Positions 24,537-37,556 are shown, counted from the first letter of the stretch. The stretch: DNA of 64,000 nucleotides from Tubiluchus corallicola (GCA_030141605.1 JAQGDQ010000566.1:1-64000); one strand, 5' to 3'. Notes: generated from the sequence alone by a model not told the origin. A program made the numbers and translations.

Positions 24537-24825
24537 GACGTTTTCCTGTGCACACTGAGATAGTGAAACACTGACGTTTTCGGTGCACACTGAGATAGTG
24601 AAACAGTGACGTTTTCGGTGCACACTGAGATAGTGAAACAGTGACGTTTTCGGTGCACACTGAGATAGCGAAACAGTGACGTTTCCGGTGCACACTGAGA
24701 CAGTGAAACACTGACGTTTTCGGTGCACACTGAGATAGTGAAACACTGACGTTTTCGGTGCACACTGAGACAGTGAAACAGTGACGTTTTCGGTGCGCAC
24801 TGAGACAGTGAAACAGTGACGTTTT
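24537..24825. repeat. 35-bp minisatellite, about eight copies
   Basis: The unit starts 'gacgttttcggtgcacactg' and continues 'agatagtgaaacagt'. Copies start at 24537 (36 bp), 24573, 24608, 24643, 24678, 24713, 24748 and 24783, with a partial copy at 24818. Variation is limited to a few positions (cagt/cact, gata/gaca). All three minus-strand frames stay open because the unit lacks stops and 35 is not a multiple of three. I do not regard them as genes. Confidence 0.95.
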
Positions 24826-25493
24826 ACTAGTTGGCTTGAAAATCATAAAGAACTTTCTTTTCCAGTTATGCATGTTTTTCAAACATGTGAGCGAAACGTA
24901 ATGTAACGTAACTTTGTGTGGAAAGTTTTTGAGACATACTTTTCAATATTGAATTCAATTTTCTTCCTCAGTCGAAACATTCCACAGTCTAGCCTCATAA
25001 CAACTTTACCCATAATTGTAACATTAGTCAGCGCATAAGCAGGCGCTATAAAACTTTCTGTCTAGCATATGTTGAATCACGTTACTGACAATAAAAATCT
25101 ACTAGCTTTGTTCAATTAATAAACTAACGTTTTTCTTTATAATTTTTTCCTTCAATGTTAAGAAACATAATTTAATAAAAAATCATTTGCATGATCATTC
25201 AATCCTACATTATGTGCAAATCACATACCTGCTGCTTTATCACATATTTCAGTGTGCAAGCACGGCGTTTTAAATTGTTAAAAAGTGATAAATATACACA
25301 ATACAAGTACAATGTTAAAGTCTGTGCTGCAAAGCTCTACCAGAGCCTTCCTGGTTGTTTGTGTGCTAAGGAGGTACCTTATTAATTAATTAGCTTTCTT
25401 TATTATGGATAGGTGGTTCTAACTGACTGTGTGCTGACTACGAAAATACTGTAGTATGAGATTATTCAGACCTGTTGTGGCCATATGAGTTCA

Positions 25494-25993
25494 TGGCTCA
25501 AATGGCTAGAGCAGGGGTGTGCAAATTATCTGACTAGCCGGGCCACATTAAACTTTCCCGCAATTCCTGCGGGCCACGAACAGTTTGATCAAGGAGCCAA
25601 GTACAGAAAGGCCTAATAACGATCTTTTTGCATCCGACCCGCGTACATCATTACTACTACACCCAAAAAACTATTTAGAAGTTATTAAAATTTATATTAC
25701 AAACCATATATTTCTACTTTCAGGACAGATAGTGGTAATTTCATTGCAATGCATATTAGTAATGTGTTTCACACAGTCTGTGTAGTACAGTGACATTAAG
25801 CTACAAGCGTCTTGTAATGGTTAATGGCATCCGATCTAGTAGAAAAAAGTACCCGCACTACCTTTGGGATCGTGGCACGGACTTCAGCTGGATACACTCA
25901 ATTAATCACCCGGGCCGCACTTTCATTAGGTTGACAAATCGTTTCGCGGGGCCGCACAAATTCTCTCGGCGGGCCACTTGCGGGTTCAAATCC
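25494..25993 (+). mobile_element. tRNA-type A and B boxes split by a GGGCC-rich element
   Basis: 25494-25512 reads 'tggctcaaatggctagagc', a good tRNA A-box context. 25982-25993 reads 'gggttcaaatcc', a perfect B-box. They are normally tens of bases apart; here about 470 bp separate them. The intervening DNA begins 'caggggtgtgcaaa' (25511) and carries repeated 'gggccac' and 'gggccgcac' phrases, typical of hAT-type MITEs. I could not find the matching right terminal repeat, so the inserted element looks truncated or rearranged. Confidence 0.45.
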
Positions 25994-26514
25994 TGGCTAA
26001 CTCACAATTTTACAGACCGTCCTCCTTCTAAATTTGACTAGTGATTATTGGCATTTGTTTGACTTCGCCTTTTATGTATCACTGTGTTGTGTGCAACTAA
26101 CTGTAATAGACAATTTGCTATGTCTGAATTAAAGATGAAATTTGCATAGCATGGTAAGTACCATTGTTCATGCCAGTTTGCTTTGCGTCTTTATTAGAAT
26201 GCTCCGTAGGAAGTTATGATATTGTTTTGCAATCAAGTTCTAATTATAAAGATCTTTACTAACGCGAAAAAAATCATTTTAATATCGCTTGATATGCCGT
26301 AGGGAATTTCACAGCGCTCCGAAGACGAATATCTCTCTTCGTTGGCGTTTCGTACAATATAGTTTCAGCCTGATGCATATCAGAATCGCATACCTAGTTA
26401 TACACTGTAGTGTTCAAGAAACGATATAACTTGACTATCATTTGCAAACTCAAGTAAATAAACCTTTTCGTTTTGTAACTGAAAAAAACTGGCTTACACC
26501 TATGTAAGGAAAAA

Positions 26515-26700
26515 GTAAGTGGGTAGGCAGGCAGGTAGGCAAGTGTAGGTAGGTAGGTCGGTAGGTAGGTATGTAGGTAGGCAAGTTGGTAAAGCAGGTA
26601 GGCAAGTAGGCAGGCAAGCAGGAAGGCAGGCAGGCAAGTTTAGGTAGGGAGGAAGTTAGATTGGTCGGTAGGTATGTAGGTAGGTTCGAAGACAAGGCAG
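26515..26700. repeat. Imperfect (GTAG/GCAG)n tetranucleotide tract
   Basis: GTAG, GCAG and related tetramers. The Leu/Pro/Thr/Tyr open frame on the minus strand is a by-product. Confidence 0.9.
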
Positions 26701-26889
26701 GTAAAAAGTAAGCAATTTATTGTTATTATATTTAAAATACATGCAGTGGAAATTTGTGTGGCTTTACGTTTTGCAGCAAAAGGAAATTAACACATATAAA
26801 TTCAATCAGTTGTTGTGTAAGTGCTAATACAGTGTGAACGATATCTGAGGCCAGAAAAAATATTACCTACATACGTATTTAATGATAAT

Positions 26890-27330
26890 TTACGCTCTTT
26901 TTGCGACCCTCGTTTCGTACAAATGTGACACAGGTTGCTGTTCAATTTCTATTATTTCTGAGGCGGATTTAGCAATCTGAACAAGAGAATTGCGATCTCC
27001 CTGCTTGATAGCGCCACACCAAACAGCAAGGGATGTTGTTAAGACACTCACAATTGCTGCCCTGTAAAATCTCCCATTACAGCAGGGGCAATCTTAAATG
27101 AATTACAACTTAAATGATTTATAGTTGTTTTAAAAAGTTCAGACGCTGGCGGTCCTTTTTTTTACACAACAGAGAACGATAGCTTACCATTAATTTAAGA
27201 TATTCTGAAGTTTTTATTCCCAGAAATTTGAAATCTTTAACAATTTGTACGGCTGTGTTATTTATACGTGCACCATAAGAAGATCTAGGCGCATGAAAGC
27301 TGATCTTAATTTGTATCTAGGTTTCTTTTA
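26890..27330 (-). pseudogene. Decayed LINE reverse-transcriptase fragment
   Basis: On the minus strand, phrases typical of the post-palm region of LINE reverse transcriptase appear in broken frames: 'VQIVKDFKFLGIKTSEYLK' and then 'AIVSVLTTSLAVWCGAIKQ', 'LVQIAKSASEII'. These fit the pattern V..FKFLG..IS and SVLT.S..VW.G of CR1/L2/Jockey-type elements. Frameshifts and stops make it non-functional. Confidence 0.75.
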
Positions 27331-27359
27331 GATAATTCTGGTTTCCTGTGAGGGGATTG

Positions 27360-29700
27360 CATTAATTATTATGATACGTGTAGTTGTGCCATCTGTGAAG
27401 TCTGCATGTTTGTCTGTCTGACTCCTGATCGACGGGTTTCCTCTTCAGTTGTTGCTGTTCCTGAACATCACGCAGTAAAGAAGCCAAACACTTCTCAACC
27501 TTGTAACACTTAGTTTCCAAGTATATCCAATTTTTAGCAGTTCGACAGTAGTGCATACATATGTTAGCAATAACAGATAGCACGTATAAGCTGCTTCCTG
27601 TACGTAAGCACTCAGCCTCTGGTTGTCATGCCAACTTGTGATGCAACTGTACACCTGAAGCCAGTGTACAAAACTAACAGGTATGCGCTGTAATGCTCTA
27701 TAAGTACTCGTAAGCCGGTACGATCATTTACCCAAGTATAAATCCCCCTGTGTTTATTGTAAAGCACTATGTAATCGATGCATTGTAACCATAAGCTCAT
27801 TCATATAAATTAATAATGGTCGTTAAGTAATGCCGATTTATAGTGACAAAACTTTTTATTTATGAGAATGGATTACAAATGTTGACAGAAATATCAGTGC
27901 TATTAGATTAAGGATAAATAACAGAATTAAAAAGACCATGGAAACATACTTAATATTTGTAGCTCAATACCGAAAGAATGTAAAATAGCACTTTTGTATG
28001 GCAGTGCTAAACGTCATATAAGCACACACTCACAGGAAATCAAAACACGGAGACATCACAGACCTTACAAATGCTAGCTAGTGTAAGATTTTAAGAAACG
28101 AAACACTCCAAAATTGAACTGTTAATCCTCTTTTTAATGAAGTTGGATTTAAGTAGTTAGAAAAATGATGACTAATAAAACAGCTATTAGTAGATATAAA
28201 TGTAATGAACTAATAATAATTTCATTTATAATGCATTATTGAGATCAATAAATTGTATGTTTATTTGTATGCCATATTTGCTCTAAAACGTAAGTTTCTA
28301 AGATGTTGTCTCTCGGTTGTTTTAAAGTAAAATTAATGTAATTCTTTGATGTGATTTCATTTTTATGCGTAACTTAATCATATTGTAAAAATGTTTTGTA
28401 ATTGTACGTTTCCCATTACCCATTAGATACTATAATTATATACGTTTTTTAATAAGAAATAAGAAAGCATATTAAAAGTGGTGCTAATGAGATGCTGTTA
28501 TAAGTTATAACGAGATAATTACAACGCCCCAGGCATTATTATAGGCTATTCATCATGCACGCGTAGCTTGCATGAATACAAGTCGTTACACAACATTTAC
28601 ACGTTAATGGTCTCCATTTTCGCCACTAATGATCTTTTTGCGGTTAATTCTGTCCACGTTAAATGTTAATAGTAACGTAAGCAAGGCCGTGGAATATTCG
28701 CGAAGTATGGCTTTGGTTGACCCACTGCTATAGTTAGGTGGTTTGGTTTCATGGTGTGGCTTCTCAGACATACTTTACCACGAACCACAAGTAGTTTGTT
28801 TACATATTTTTGCTCGTGTTTTGAGATGTTTTCACTTCATTCACGCCTGACTATTATATTGCTGTAACCTTCACGTTAATATACAATGGTTAGTAAATAT
28901 TTGCAAAGTGAAATAAGTGCAGGCCTCCTTTAGAACTACGGGCAGAAAGTAACGTTTTGATGATATAATTTGTGTGAAGGTCACCCATCCACACACCACA
29001 TGCAGTTGATGATATGCACACAAATAAAATTTTCGGATTAAGTTAATTACCGGAGTCAAAAGAAATCAAAGATAGTAGATGTAAAAACTAGCTGTTTGTT
29101 TACAGACTTTTATTCACCACTCATTGCAAAAAAGGTGAAATTGCAATACAAACAAGAAAAAAAGAATATTTAAACAAAAATAAGGAACAAGCATTAGCAA
29201 ATTAACAACAAGCATACTGAAGCAGAAAATGACTCAAAATTAAACCATCACATACAGCATTGCAGAACAAAAGCAAAATTTGCTAATAAATAAACTTCCT
29301 AAAAAACACATCATAAATCAGCATGCACCTGCGCACACATACACGCCTACACAAAAACACTCATAACAGTTTAAACAGTTGCAAAAATCAATAATTTGGC
29401 ATGATTGTAACAAAATAAACACTATTAGAAACTAATAAGCCAACAAATAATTTATTACAAAGCTCTACATGAAAATAAGCAAACAAAAATGCACTTACAA
29501 ACGTTTCGAGATCTGCATAGCAAACTTCAAGCCAATTTTCAGAAATCAACAGAGACATACTGATCTATAACAGAGGCATACTGAAACACACAACTACAGG
29601 CGTCTATACTACTAAAAACAGGATTTTGCACTGTTCAAAGGCTGTCTATCTTCTCATACTAGAATAGTCAAGCATGTTAAACAAACGCGCCTACAAGTAA
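27360..29700. other. Intronic non-coding stretch
   Basis: AT-rich. 29090-29400 is A-rich with a minus-strand AATAAA, possibly a retroposon or UTR remnant. No coding sequence recognised. Confidence 0.35.
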
Positions 29701-29710
29701 TGCAAAATAA

Positions 29711-30005
29711 CAATGCTCTCCATTCAACACACCAGGCTCCGTTGTACCCATGCTAGCCCCGGGGGGAAACGACGCTCTCCAATCAACACACCAGGCTCCG
29801 TTGTACCCATACTAGCCCCGGGGGAATGACGATGCTCTCCAGTCAACACACCTGGCTTCATTGTACCCATGCTAGCCCCGGGGGAAAAAGGACGCTCTCC
29901 AATCAACACACCAGGCTTCGTTGTACCCATGCTAGCCCCGGGGGAAAAAGGACGCTCTCCAATCAACACACCAGGCTTCGTTGTACCCATGCTAGCCCCG
30001 GGGGA
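29711..30005. repeat. 60-bp minisatellite, about five copies
   Basis: Exact 60-bp period with starts at 29711, 29771, 29831, 29891 and 29951. The unit contains 'gacgctctccaatcaacaca', 'ccaggcttcgttgtacccat', 'gctagccccggggg'. Being a multiple of three and stop-free, it reads as a 20-residue repeat (SPGASMGTTKPGVLIGERPF) on the minus strand and as another on plus. There is no splice or start context to support a gene. Confidence 0.95.
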
Positions 30006-30009
30006 TAAC

Positions 30010-31000
30010 AATGGAAGCGCATTTACTTCAGCTCAGAACTTATGCTTAATTTTTATTCTTAAAATTTTACTCATTTGTTATGCAACAAGTTCAGATGTAG
30101 TCATTGAGAAGTTTTTCTTTAATGTGTGAAAATGAATCCGGGACCTGTTGAACGTAGCAAATTAACGCACATGCACAATAATTCAAAATTATTGCAAATC
30201 TCATTTTTGATTTTTTTTTTTGGAAAAGCCAAACAGAAAGTTAAAGTTTTTGAGGTTATATTTCCACGTCGTGTCATTATTAATGTTTTTGCTACTTTTT
30301 TGTTTTGTTATTTTTTCTGTAGTGTTTTGCAAAACATTGGCTTGTTGTTGAGCATCACTTTTTGCTCGTCAGAAAATGTTTACACAAACAGTAAGTAGTT
30401 TATATTACACGGTGCGCTACAGTTATATACTCGGAGGCCTCACAATTTGGTCTTGTAACAAGGCAAATTCGTCTAAAATGTGAATGGATTTTAAACTCAT
30501 TATTTCTAAATAATTTTTTTCTTGAAAAAATTTTTCCTCTAATTTACCCGCTCGAAAAATGCCTGTAATATTACAATAACGATTTGGCAAGATAGTATAT
30601 GTGATCACGAACAATGGAACCAGATCCCAAACGCAGAGCGACATTATTTATATATTTATTTGCCAGACGTTTAAGCGTTTGTACCAACTCCAAATGGCTT
30701 GAAGCCTGCAAGCATCTTACGTGAATAACAGTAACTTTAACAACACTGACATCAAAATCACATTTTAGCATGGTACTCTAGTCTTATGATTATTGCCATA
30801 TAAGCGCTGAAACTTCAGGCAAATAAAAATGCAAATAATGTCTTTCTGCGTTTTGTGCTGGTGTTTACTTTTGCTTCCCTAGTCCACAAATCTGAACAAT
30901 GGTATCTTTGTGGTTACAGAATGTTTGCAAAGTGGCTTCTCGTGCCCTACTACAGTCGTTGTGGCATAGCAGTAAATACACATAGCATAACATTTTGTTA
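30010..31000. other. Intronic non-coding stretch
   Basis: No exon, RNA gene or bounded repeat recognised. Confidence 0.35.
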
Positions 31001-31007
31001 GGCGATA

Positions 31008-31310
31008 CAGAATCAACCACTAACCGTATAGTACAGTTTATTACACCAAAGGATTGCTGAAACAATAGAGACTCTATCACGACTTCAATGTTTAGCATGA
31101 AAGGCTCGTGCCTCTTGCACAGCCTGCAGTCTTGAAGGATATGACCGAGAAGGGACCTGACAACTCTGGGATTGAAATCGTCAAAGATTGCAGGCTGCGA
31201 AAGACGCATGAGGTTTCCACACCAAATTTTGATGGCCTGATAGATTCGCTATTGTTTGAGCAATCCTTTGGTGTAATAAACTGTACTATACGGTTAATGG
31301 TTGATTCTGT
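31008..31310. repeat. Inverted repeat, about 130-bp arms
   Basis: The left arm 31008-31135 pairs with the right arm 31181-31310 across a 45-bp loop. The outer 60 bp are nearly identical and the inner parts more diverged. Each arm, read outward, encodes a similar peptide: 'SLLFQQSFGVINCTIRLVVD' on minus and 'SLLFEQSFGVINCTIRLMVD' on plus. It could be a foldback of a formerly coding fragment. Source unknown. Confidence 0.85.
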
Positions 31311-31319
31311 ATGACGCTA

Positions 31320-32110
31320 TGACGTAATAAGTTGATCTGTATAATTACTTGTTATTTTTGCACCCTTACCACACTAGCAAAACGTTATGAACCACCCTAT
31401 ACAACACTGATTTCAACATTGTTACTTCTATCCTAAATAATACACGTGTGTACTATTTACGGCACCATTCACATAAGATGAGTATCTCCCAACTCGTCAA
31501 TGTAATTAAGCAGCAGTAACGTTGCCGTTGTAGTTGTTATCTTAAAAGCTTACAAACTAATAAAATCATAAACTTTACTATGATGCCATAAACAAATATG
31601 GATCACTATACTACTAACTATTTTATTGGATACGTCAAGAATAAATCCCGAACATTGGCCCGCCAAACTGAAAAAAGGATAAACATGAAAATAGATAACA
31701 TCTTCGTGAGAAAGTATTCTTTGTTTTTAATTGCCAAATTTAGAGTGAGAACTGTTCAGCAAATGAAATTATCCAATTTACAGACATTCGTTATTTATGT
31801 CGAGCAACTGGTGGTAAGAGCTAATGGTGCCATTATAGCTTGATATGATTTAGTGGTTCAAAGTCGAACTAAACCAGTAAATATTCAAGTATTGCGTTTA
31901 AAAATAGTGATGAATTCCATAGAGCTGTGCCAGGCTAGAATATACAAATGCACTGAGACTCATCCCAAATTAGTTTGCTTGACGTGTGTTGGATGTAGTA
32001 AATCCCCAGAGTTTGCTATGTTACATTATTAATTACATATGTTTACATTTTACAAGGTTAACGTTTCATCCAAGTAGGTGTGAAGTTAGCGTTTTTCTTT
32101 TTAAATCTAT
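31320..32110. other. Intronic non-coding stretch
   Basis: No exon or RNA gene recognised. Confidence 0.35.
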
Positions 32111-32114
32111 GCTA

Positions 32115-32117
<3 letters not shown>

Positions 32118-32161
<44 letters not shown>

Positions 32162-32166
32162 TGCCC

Positions 32167-32212
<46 letters not shown>

Positions 32213-32248
32213 ACACACTTCCCCCCTCTCTCTCTCTCTCTCTTACTG

Positions 32249-32291
<43 letters not shown>

Positions 32292-32341
32292 TGCCCCCCT
32301 CTCTTCTCTCTCTCTTACTGCTCCTCTCTCTCTCTCACTGC

Positions 32342-32382
<41 letters not shown>

Positions 32383-32387
32383 ACACA
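32118..32387. repeat. (CT)n microsatellite with TTACTGCCCC spacers
   Basis: Several CT runs separated by 'ttactgcccc'-like interruptions that recur at least five times. Confidence 0.95.
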
Positions 32388-32399
32388 CGTTACTTCGTT

Positions 32400-34100
32400 C
32401 CTGTAGCTCTATCAGCAAGCTTCTCTCCAGGGAAGGCTGAAATTGATGGAAAATCAAAGTTGCAGGCTTACAGAAATTTGCTTTCTTTCTCTCCTGGGGC
32501 AGAATAATGTAATTCCATGCCCAGCGCGTGGCTTTCAACGCGCGAAAAATCCGTGATTAACTTTCCTGTAACAATCGTTACACTTTACAAGAATAAGTAT
32601 TGCTTTTCCAAAAGGAAATGAAGTCAGTGCAATTACGTCTCGCGTGTGTAATTCACACGTCTATGTGTACATATGACTTTCGCTGTAATTAGTTTCATGA
32701 CATAATGTAATGGATGTAATGCTCTGGAGCGGTAAAGTAATGTGGCAAAATTGCCTTACTGTGTTATAAGTATATATATATATAATGAGAACAGCTGCAC
32801 AGTTGTGCACACGGAAGCTTGTTTGCTTCTCTGCCAAAACTAAAGGAATACAAGTAATTCAAGATTTGTGACATGACGAGGATATTGCACATTAAGATTA
32901 CATATTAAAAAAGATTTCTATTAGGTTTATTAAAAAAGATATGGAAAAGCTTGTCCGACCTAATAATATTTTGGATATTTTTATAAGCCGACAAGTACTA
33001 TAGGCTTGTGCCATGCTTTTTATTTTCTCGTTTAATTTAGCTAAGAGGTTCTAAAATTTTTACAAAAATTAAATTTTAGAGAAGGGAAGGCTGGTGCAGC
33101 AGTAAATTTATTTTAAACTTTTATTTACTTTTTTAGAATATTTATTTTTTGGTTTTATCCTAGTAAATTTAGATCAAATCACACCTGAATGAAGTCACTA
33201 TAAAGCAATACACCCTGAAACGTTAATAAATAATGTTACTTAAAATATTTGTAGGAAGTTAAAGGAAAAGAGGATGATTTTTCATATACTACCACATTTT
33301 CAAGTCCGATAAAAAGTGCAAATTTTTCACAATTAATACTTCAAAAGCGTTTCTGATAAATAAATAATAAATTAAGTTGGCGGGCGAGTACCAACTATTG
33401 ATGACATCACAAACTAACATAATTTTCAACAGCAAAAATATTCAACGAGCTTGTTGGACGTGTTTGCGAAAGTGAAAATAGACGTACCGTGCTACTGTAA
33501 GATATTCTGGGTGTTGTACTAAAACTAGGCAAGTTTTAACATAAAAATTCAAATTTAAAATTTAGCGCTGTGCTCATGCGTGAGTGGCCAAACGCGTGTA
33601 GTTCGTCACAAACTAACACATCTGAACTAAGAGGTACAGCACCCGTTTTTTGTGCAATGCGTTTCCGAAATGCAGGCGCTAGTACTGGTCTAACTAGCGA
33701 ATGACGAAATACATGTAACAGCAAAAAACTAGTGGCGCAAACGTGAAATTGCATTTTTTGTGGTAATAACTCTTTCACGTAAGTCATTTTTTGAAAAATA
33801 GTATGTTTGCTTTCAATATGTTGAAGAGTTGATTGTTTTGACCTACAGTTTAAGATTGATTCCGGTTTTGCTTTAGATATACAGTTTAAGCTTACCATTA
33901 GTTTACTGTACAACTGCTAACAGTTGTAAAGCCTACACAGCACAATTCTGCAAACCAGTCAATTAATATCTTCAAGATGAAGCTTATGAATTACAATATA
34001 AAACGTAAAGCTTCCTTCTGAGCCTCAAGTGCAGAAAAGAAATCAACACGAGTGTTTTTTCAGTCAACATAACGCAGACCACCTAATTCGTTCATCTTTA
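32400..34100. other. Intronic non-coding stretch
   Basis: AT-rich. An open frame at 33536-33913 (minus, 125 codons) has no recognisable domain, start context or splice signals, and is not called. Confidence 0.35.
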
Positions 34101-34119
34101 ATCACTTACTAAATCACCC

Positions 34120-34562
34120 AGCCATCGATAACTCACTCACTCTCACCATCTTCCACTTGCAAGCTCGCTCACTCAGTCACACATTCCGTCACTCACTCAA
34201 TTACTCACTCGTTCACTCACTCACACATTCCCTCACTCACTCACATCCACTTGCTAGCTCGCTCACTCGCTCATAACTTCCGTCACTCACTCACTTACTC
34301 ACTCGTTCACTCACTCACACATTCCCTCACTCACTCATATCCACTTGCAAGCTCGCTCACTCACTCACACATTCCGCCACTCACTCACTTACTCACTCGT
34401 TCACTCACTCACACATTCCGTCACTCACCCAATTACTCACTGGCTCACTCACTCACACATTCCGTCACTCGCTCAATTACTCACTCGTTTACTCACTCAC
34501 ACATTCTGTCACTCACTCAATTACTCACTCGTTCACTCACTCACACATTCCGTCACTCACCT
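34120..34562. repeat. (TCAC)n array with 44-bp higher-order unit
   Basis: TCAC tetramers organised in a repeating block near 'tcactcactcacacattccg' followed by 'tcactcactcaattactcac' and 'tcgt', about 44 bp. The Ser/His/Thr-rich frames across it are artefacts. Confidence 0.9.
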
Positions 34563-34569
34563 CTATGCT

Positions 34570-36530
34570 TACGTTATTTGATTCAAGCTTGTCTACTAAG
34601 CTTACACACATACTATTTACATATAGTAGACTGGAACTAAATTTTTTTATTGCTGTCAAAAGCGGGGACAAACTAGCGAACGGCTGAAAGTCGCCTAACA
34701 ATCACGCCCAATTAAAGATTGATTACTTTATTTCGTTATAAACTGTCTCATTATCGGCATTAAGGCACTGAACCAACAGAGATATTATAGCTCATGTGTA
34801 TCTTTTCCAATGAAAAAAAGCCTGTGGAGGGCATTAGGGCGGTGATCCACTTCCTTCTTAGCAAACTAACTAACCCAATAGCAAATTGGCAAATTGACAT
34901 GTAAAATGTTTAACGGAAATCATTATGAATTCGAATCAAATGACTTGCAGGAAGAGTTGAAGCTACAAACCCACAATGTATTAAATTTTTCATAAGAAAC
35001 ATGCAAGACAGGGAATGTGTGAAAGTTGGAAACGTTCGAAGCTGGATTAATTAACTTGCAAAAAAGCGTTTCTTTTAAAATAATTTGAGTCACATTTGAA
35101 ATTGTACGACCCTCAATTTTATAATACCAAGTTCAGTAAGTAAAAATCAAATTTGTGGCATTTTGCCGAACATTATTAAGGTTTAAAAGGCAGCATTTGC
35201 CACATTTGTGGGGTCCTTGTGTTCGTACCCGTTCAGAAAACCACGACTGAGTCGCAATCACAAAGGCTTAATGGCAAAACAAACCCCGAACAACAGTCAT
35301 TGTAGTTTAATATCAATTATACGTGTAATTTGAAATTGAAATTACTACATGCTTTACGCTTGAAAATGCAAAAGAAATTTAAATCATTCTTATCTTCTGC
35401 CAAACGAACCATGCTGCGTGTATGTTTAAAAAAATGACGTAAGCTGGTGGACAGCACGAAGGCACGCGTAGCAAAACTTCTACAGTTCACTCAAAAATTT
35501 CACTATTTCAGCTGACTAAATCTTTTTGTTTGACCGTGTTTATGTAAAAATTAGTCGCCTGATCAATTAGCAACAATTTCAATTGTTTATGTAGCTAATC
35601 CACAGGATTATACCTCAAGATACGTAAGTACAGCACAATCTAATTACAAACAAGCATGGAATTCTGCGAGGCTGCGAGCATAGAAAAGAGGCAGGCAGTT
35701 TACTTAGATAATACAGTTCAGTTTTAGCGTGTTAAAATAATTATTCTGTTACTTTATCTGTGTTGACTAGCGCAGTTGGATTTTATCATATTATTGTTGG
35801 TAACTGGTTTTCATTTCATAGTGGGCAAGGGGATTAATCAAAAAGCAAAAATAATATTACTAATCTCTCGTTTAACGTTTTGGATATTTTGTAGGAGACA
35901 ACAGTAACTGCTGCTGCAAATAAAGTTTGTTTCATGTCATTTTTAATCAATAAGCGCGCCCAAGCGTGAAGTGATCGCAACTTTAAATTGATTTTACTAA
36001 TTACACGAAGCGCTCATCACAATTTTAATGCTGAATCTTTCTAACATTTTTCTCATATATTAAAACCGAGAGCCATGTTGCAGAGAAATATTTCCCTTTT
36101 CCCATTTCCCTCGCCTTTAGGCTAATGCGATAGGGGAAGGTGATGAACGCGTAATTGCTTGTTACGGTGAATCTACTGACGGGTGAACAGCAATAAAATT
36201 GTAATAAATGCCAAGTTTCTGAGGGGAAAGAAGCAGCTTACTTGTGGAAGTTGCTGATAGTCATCATCATGGCGGCGGTGACGTCGTTTTTTGAGTGAGA
36301 TCTTCGAGTGGAAACGTTAATAGATTACGAATTACTAAATTTAAACAAATACTGTCTTGTAAATCAAGACGTTATAATACAATTATTGCTTATAAAACTT
36401 GATTATGCTGAGTAGAATTCCCGTTCGGTTGATCTTCACAAAATCAAAAAATAAATGTGCTTTTCTTGACTAAGAAAGCAATATGAATTCCATAAAGTGA
36501 CAAACGGTTTCTTTCTTTTAACGGTGGATT
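34570..36530. other. Intronic non-coding stretch
   Basis: No exon, RNA gene or bounded repeat recognised. Confidence 0.35.
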
Positions 36531-36548
36531 AATTATTGTAGAAGTACT

Positions 36549-36712
36549 CTTTCCCTCATTCTCATTCTTCTTTTCCCACCTCTATTTCCCTTTCTCTCCC
36601 CCTCAATCTCTCTCGCTCTCCTTCCCTTCCTCTTTCTGTCTCTCTTTCTCTCTCTGTCTCTCTGACTGCACTCTCTCTCTCTCTCTCTCCCTCTCTTTCT
36701 CTCACTGCCACA
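36549..36712. repeat. CT-rich low-complexity tract
   Basis: Polypyrimidine sequence on the plus strand with a pure CT core near 36670. Confidence 0.9.
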
Positions 36713-37250
36713 ACGTAGCAAGGTTATGTGTTACCGCTGATATGTTTCCTATTGCAGTCAAAGTGATCTAACGAAAGGTCAAAGGTAGGTCAAACTAATT
36801 ATTTTTTCAGACAAGTAGTTTGATATGCATTTCATTCGGATTCGTGAATTTTTGAAATTTGGCTCCCATTGGCCCCCTTTGCCCCCACCCCTACAAAAAT
36901 TCCTGACATTTTAAAGAGGGTTGCCCAAGCTAGAGTATTTTAGTGCCCCTCAAGCAACCCAAAACAGCTTTCAATTCTTTTCTCTAGCGAAAGTGTTACG
37001 GAACATTAACATTTTTCCTCTATTATATATGTCACTATTTAGTGTAGGTCTTATGTCTTATGTCACTAAGTCTTCTTTATCATTCCTTGATTTTTCATTC
37101 AGTTCTTTTTAGCCTATTCTATTGGACACTTTCACTGTTATTTTGTACTTGTGCTATCTGAGATTATTCTACTTGATACCGCGTGTTTTGCCTTCGGCTG
37201 GCTGCTGCAGAAATCTCCTCGAACATTTTGATCTTAGGTATGTACTAGAA

Positions 37251-37556
37251 CAGTGGCTCTTAACCTTGTTGGAGGTGCTGAACCCCGCAAGTTTCATACG
37301 TGCGCAACAATGATGTTTTTTGCCATGAATTACGCAAGAGATTTTAGAATTTGCCATAACTATTCGTCAATACTCTTCAATTTCTTATGGTGAAATATTG
37401 AAAATTCCATAAAAGTATTGTGTGTTTGCCGAAAGTGTATTAATGCACCTGGCAACCCTGGTGAACGGAATGGACACACGCACACACACACCTCCGCCGA
37501 ACCCCTCAGACTGACTCACCGAACCTCTGGGATTCGATCGAACTCCAGAAGCACTG
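37251..37556. mobile_element. hAT-like MITE with 8-bp target duplication
   Basis: 306 bp bounded by the perfect 8-bp duplication TACTAGAA (37243-37250 and 37557-37564). The left end is 'CAGTGGCTCTTAACC' and the right end, reverse-complemented, is 'CAGTGCTTCTGGAGTTCG', with 'gaacccc' repeated near both ends. The 8-bp duplication and CAGTG termini fit the hAT superfamily. No transposase frame. Confidence 0.8.

Noticed and set aside
24455-24882. Three overlapping minus-strand frames with repeated 'CTENVSVSLSQCAP'
   Set aside because: Products of the 35-bp minisatellite. There is no start, splice or domain evidence.
33536-33913. 125-codon minus-strand frame
   Set aside because: No recognisable domain, acceptor or promoter, and AT-rich DNA gives frames of this size occasionally.
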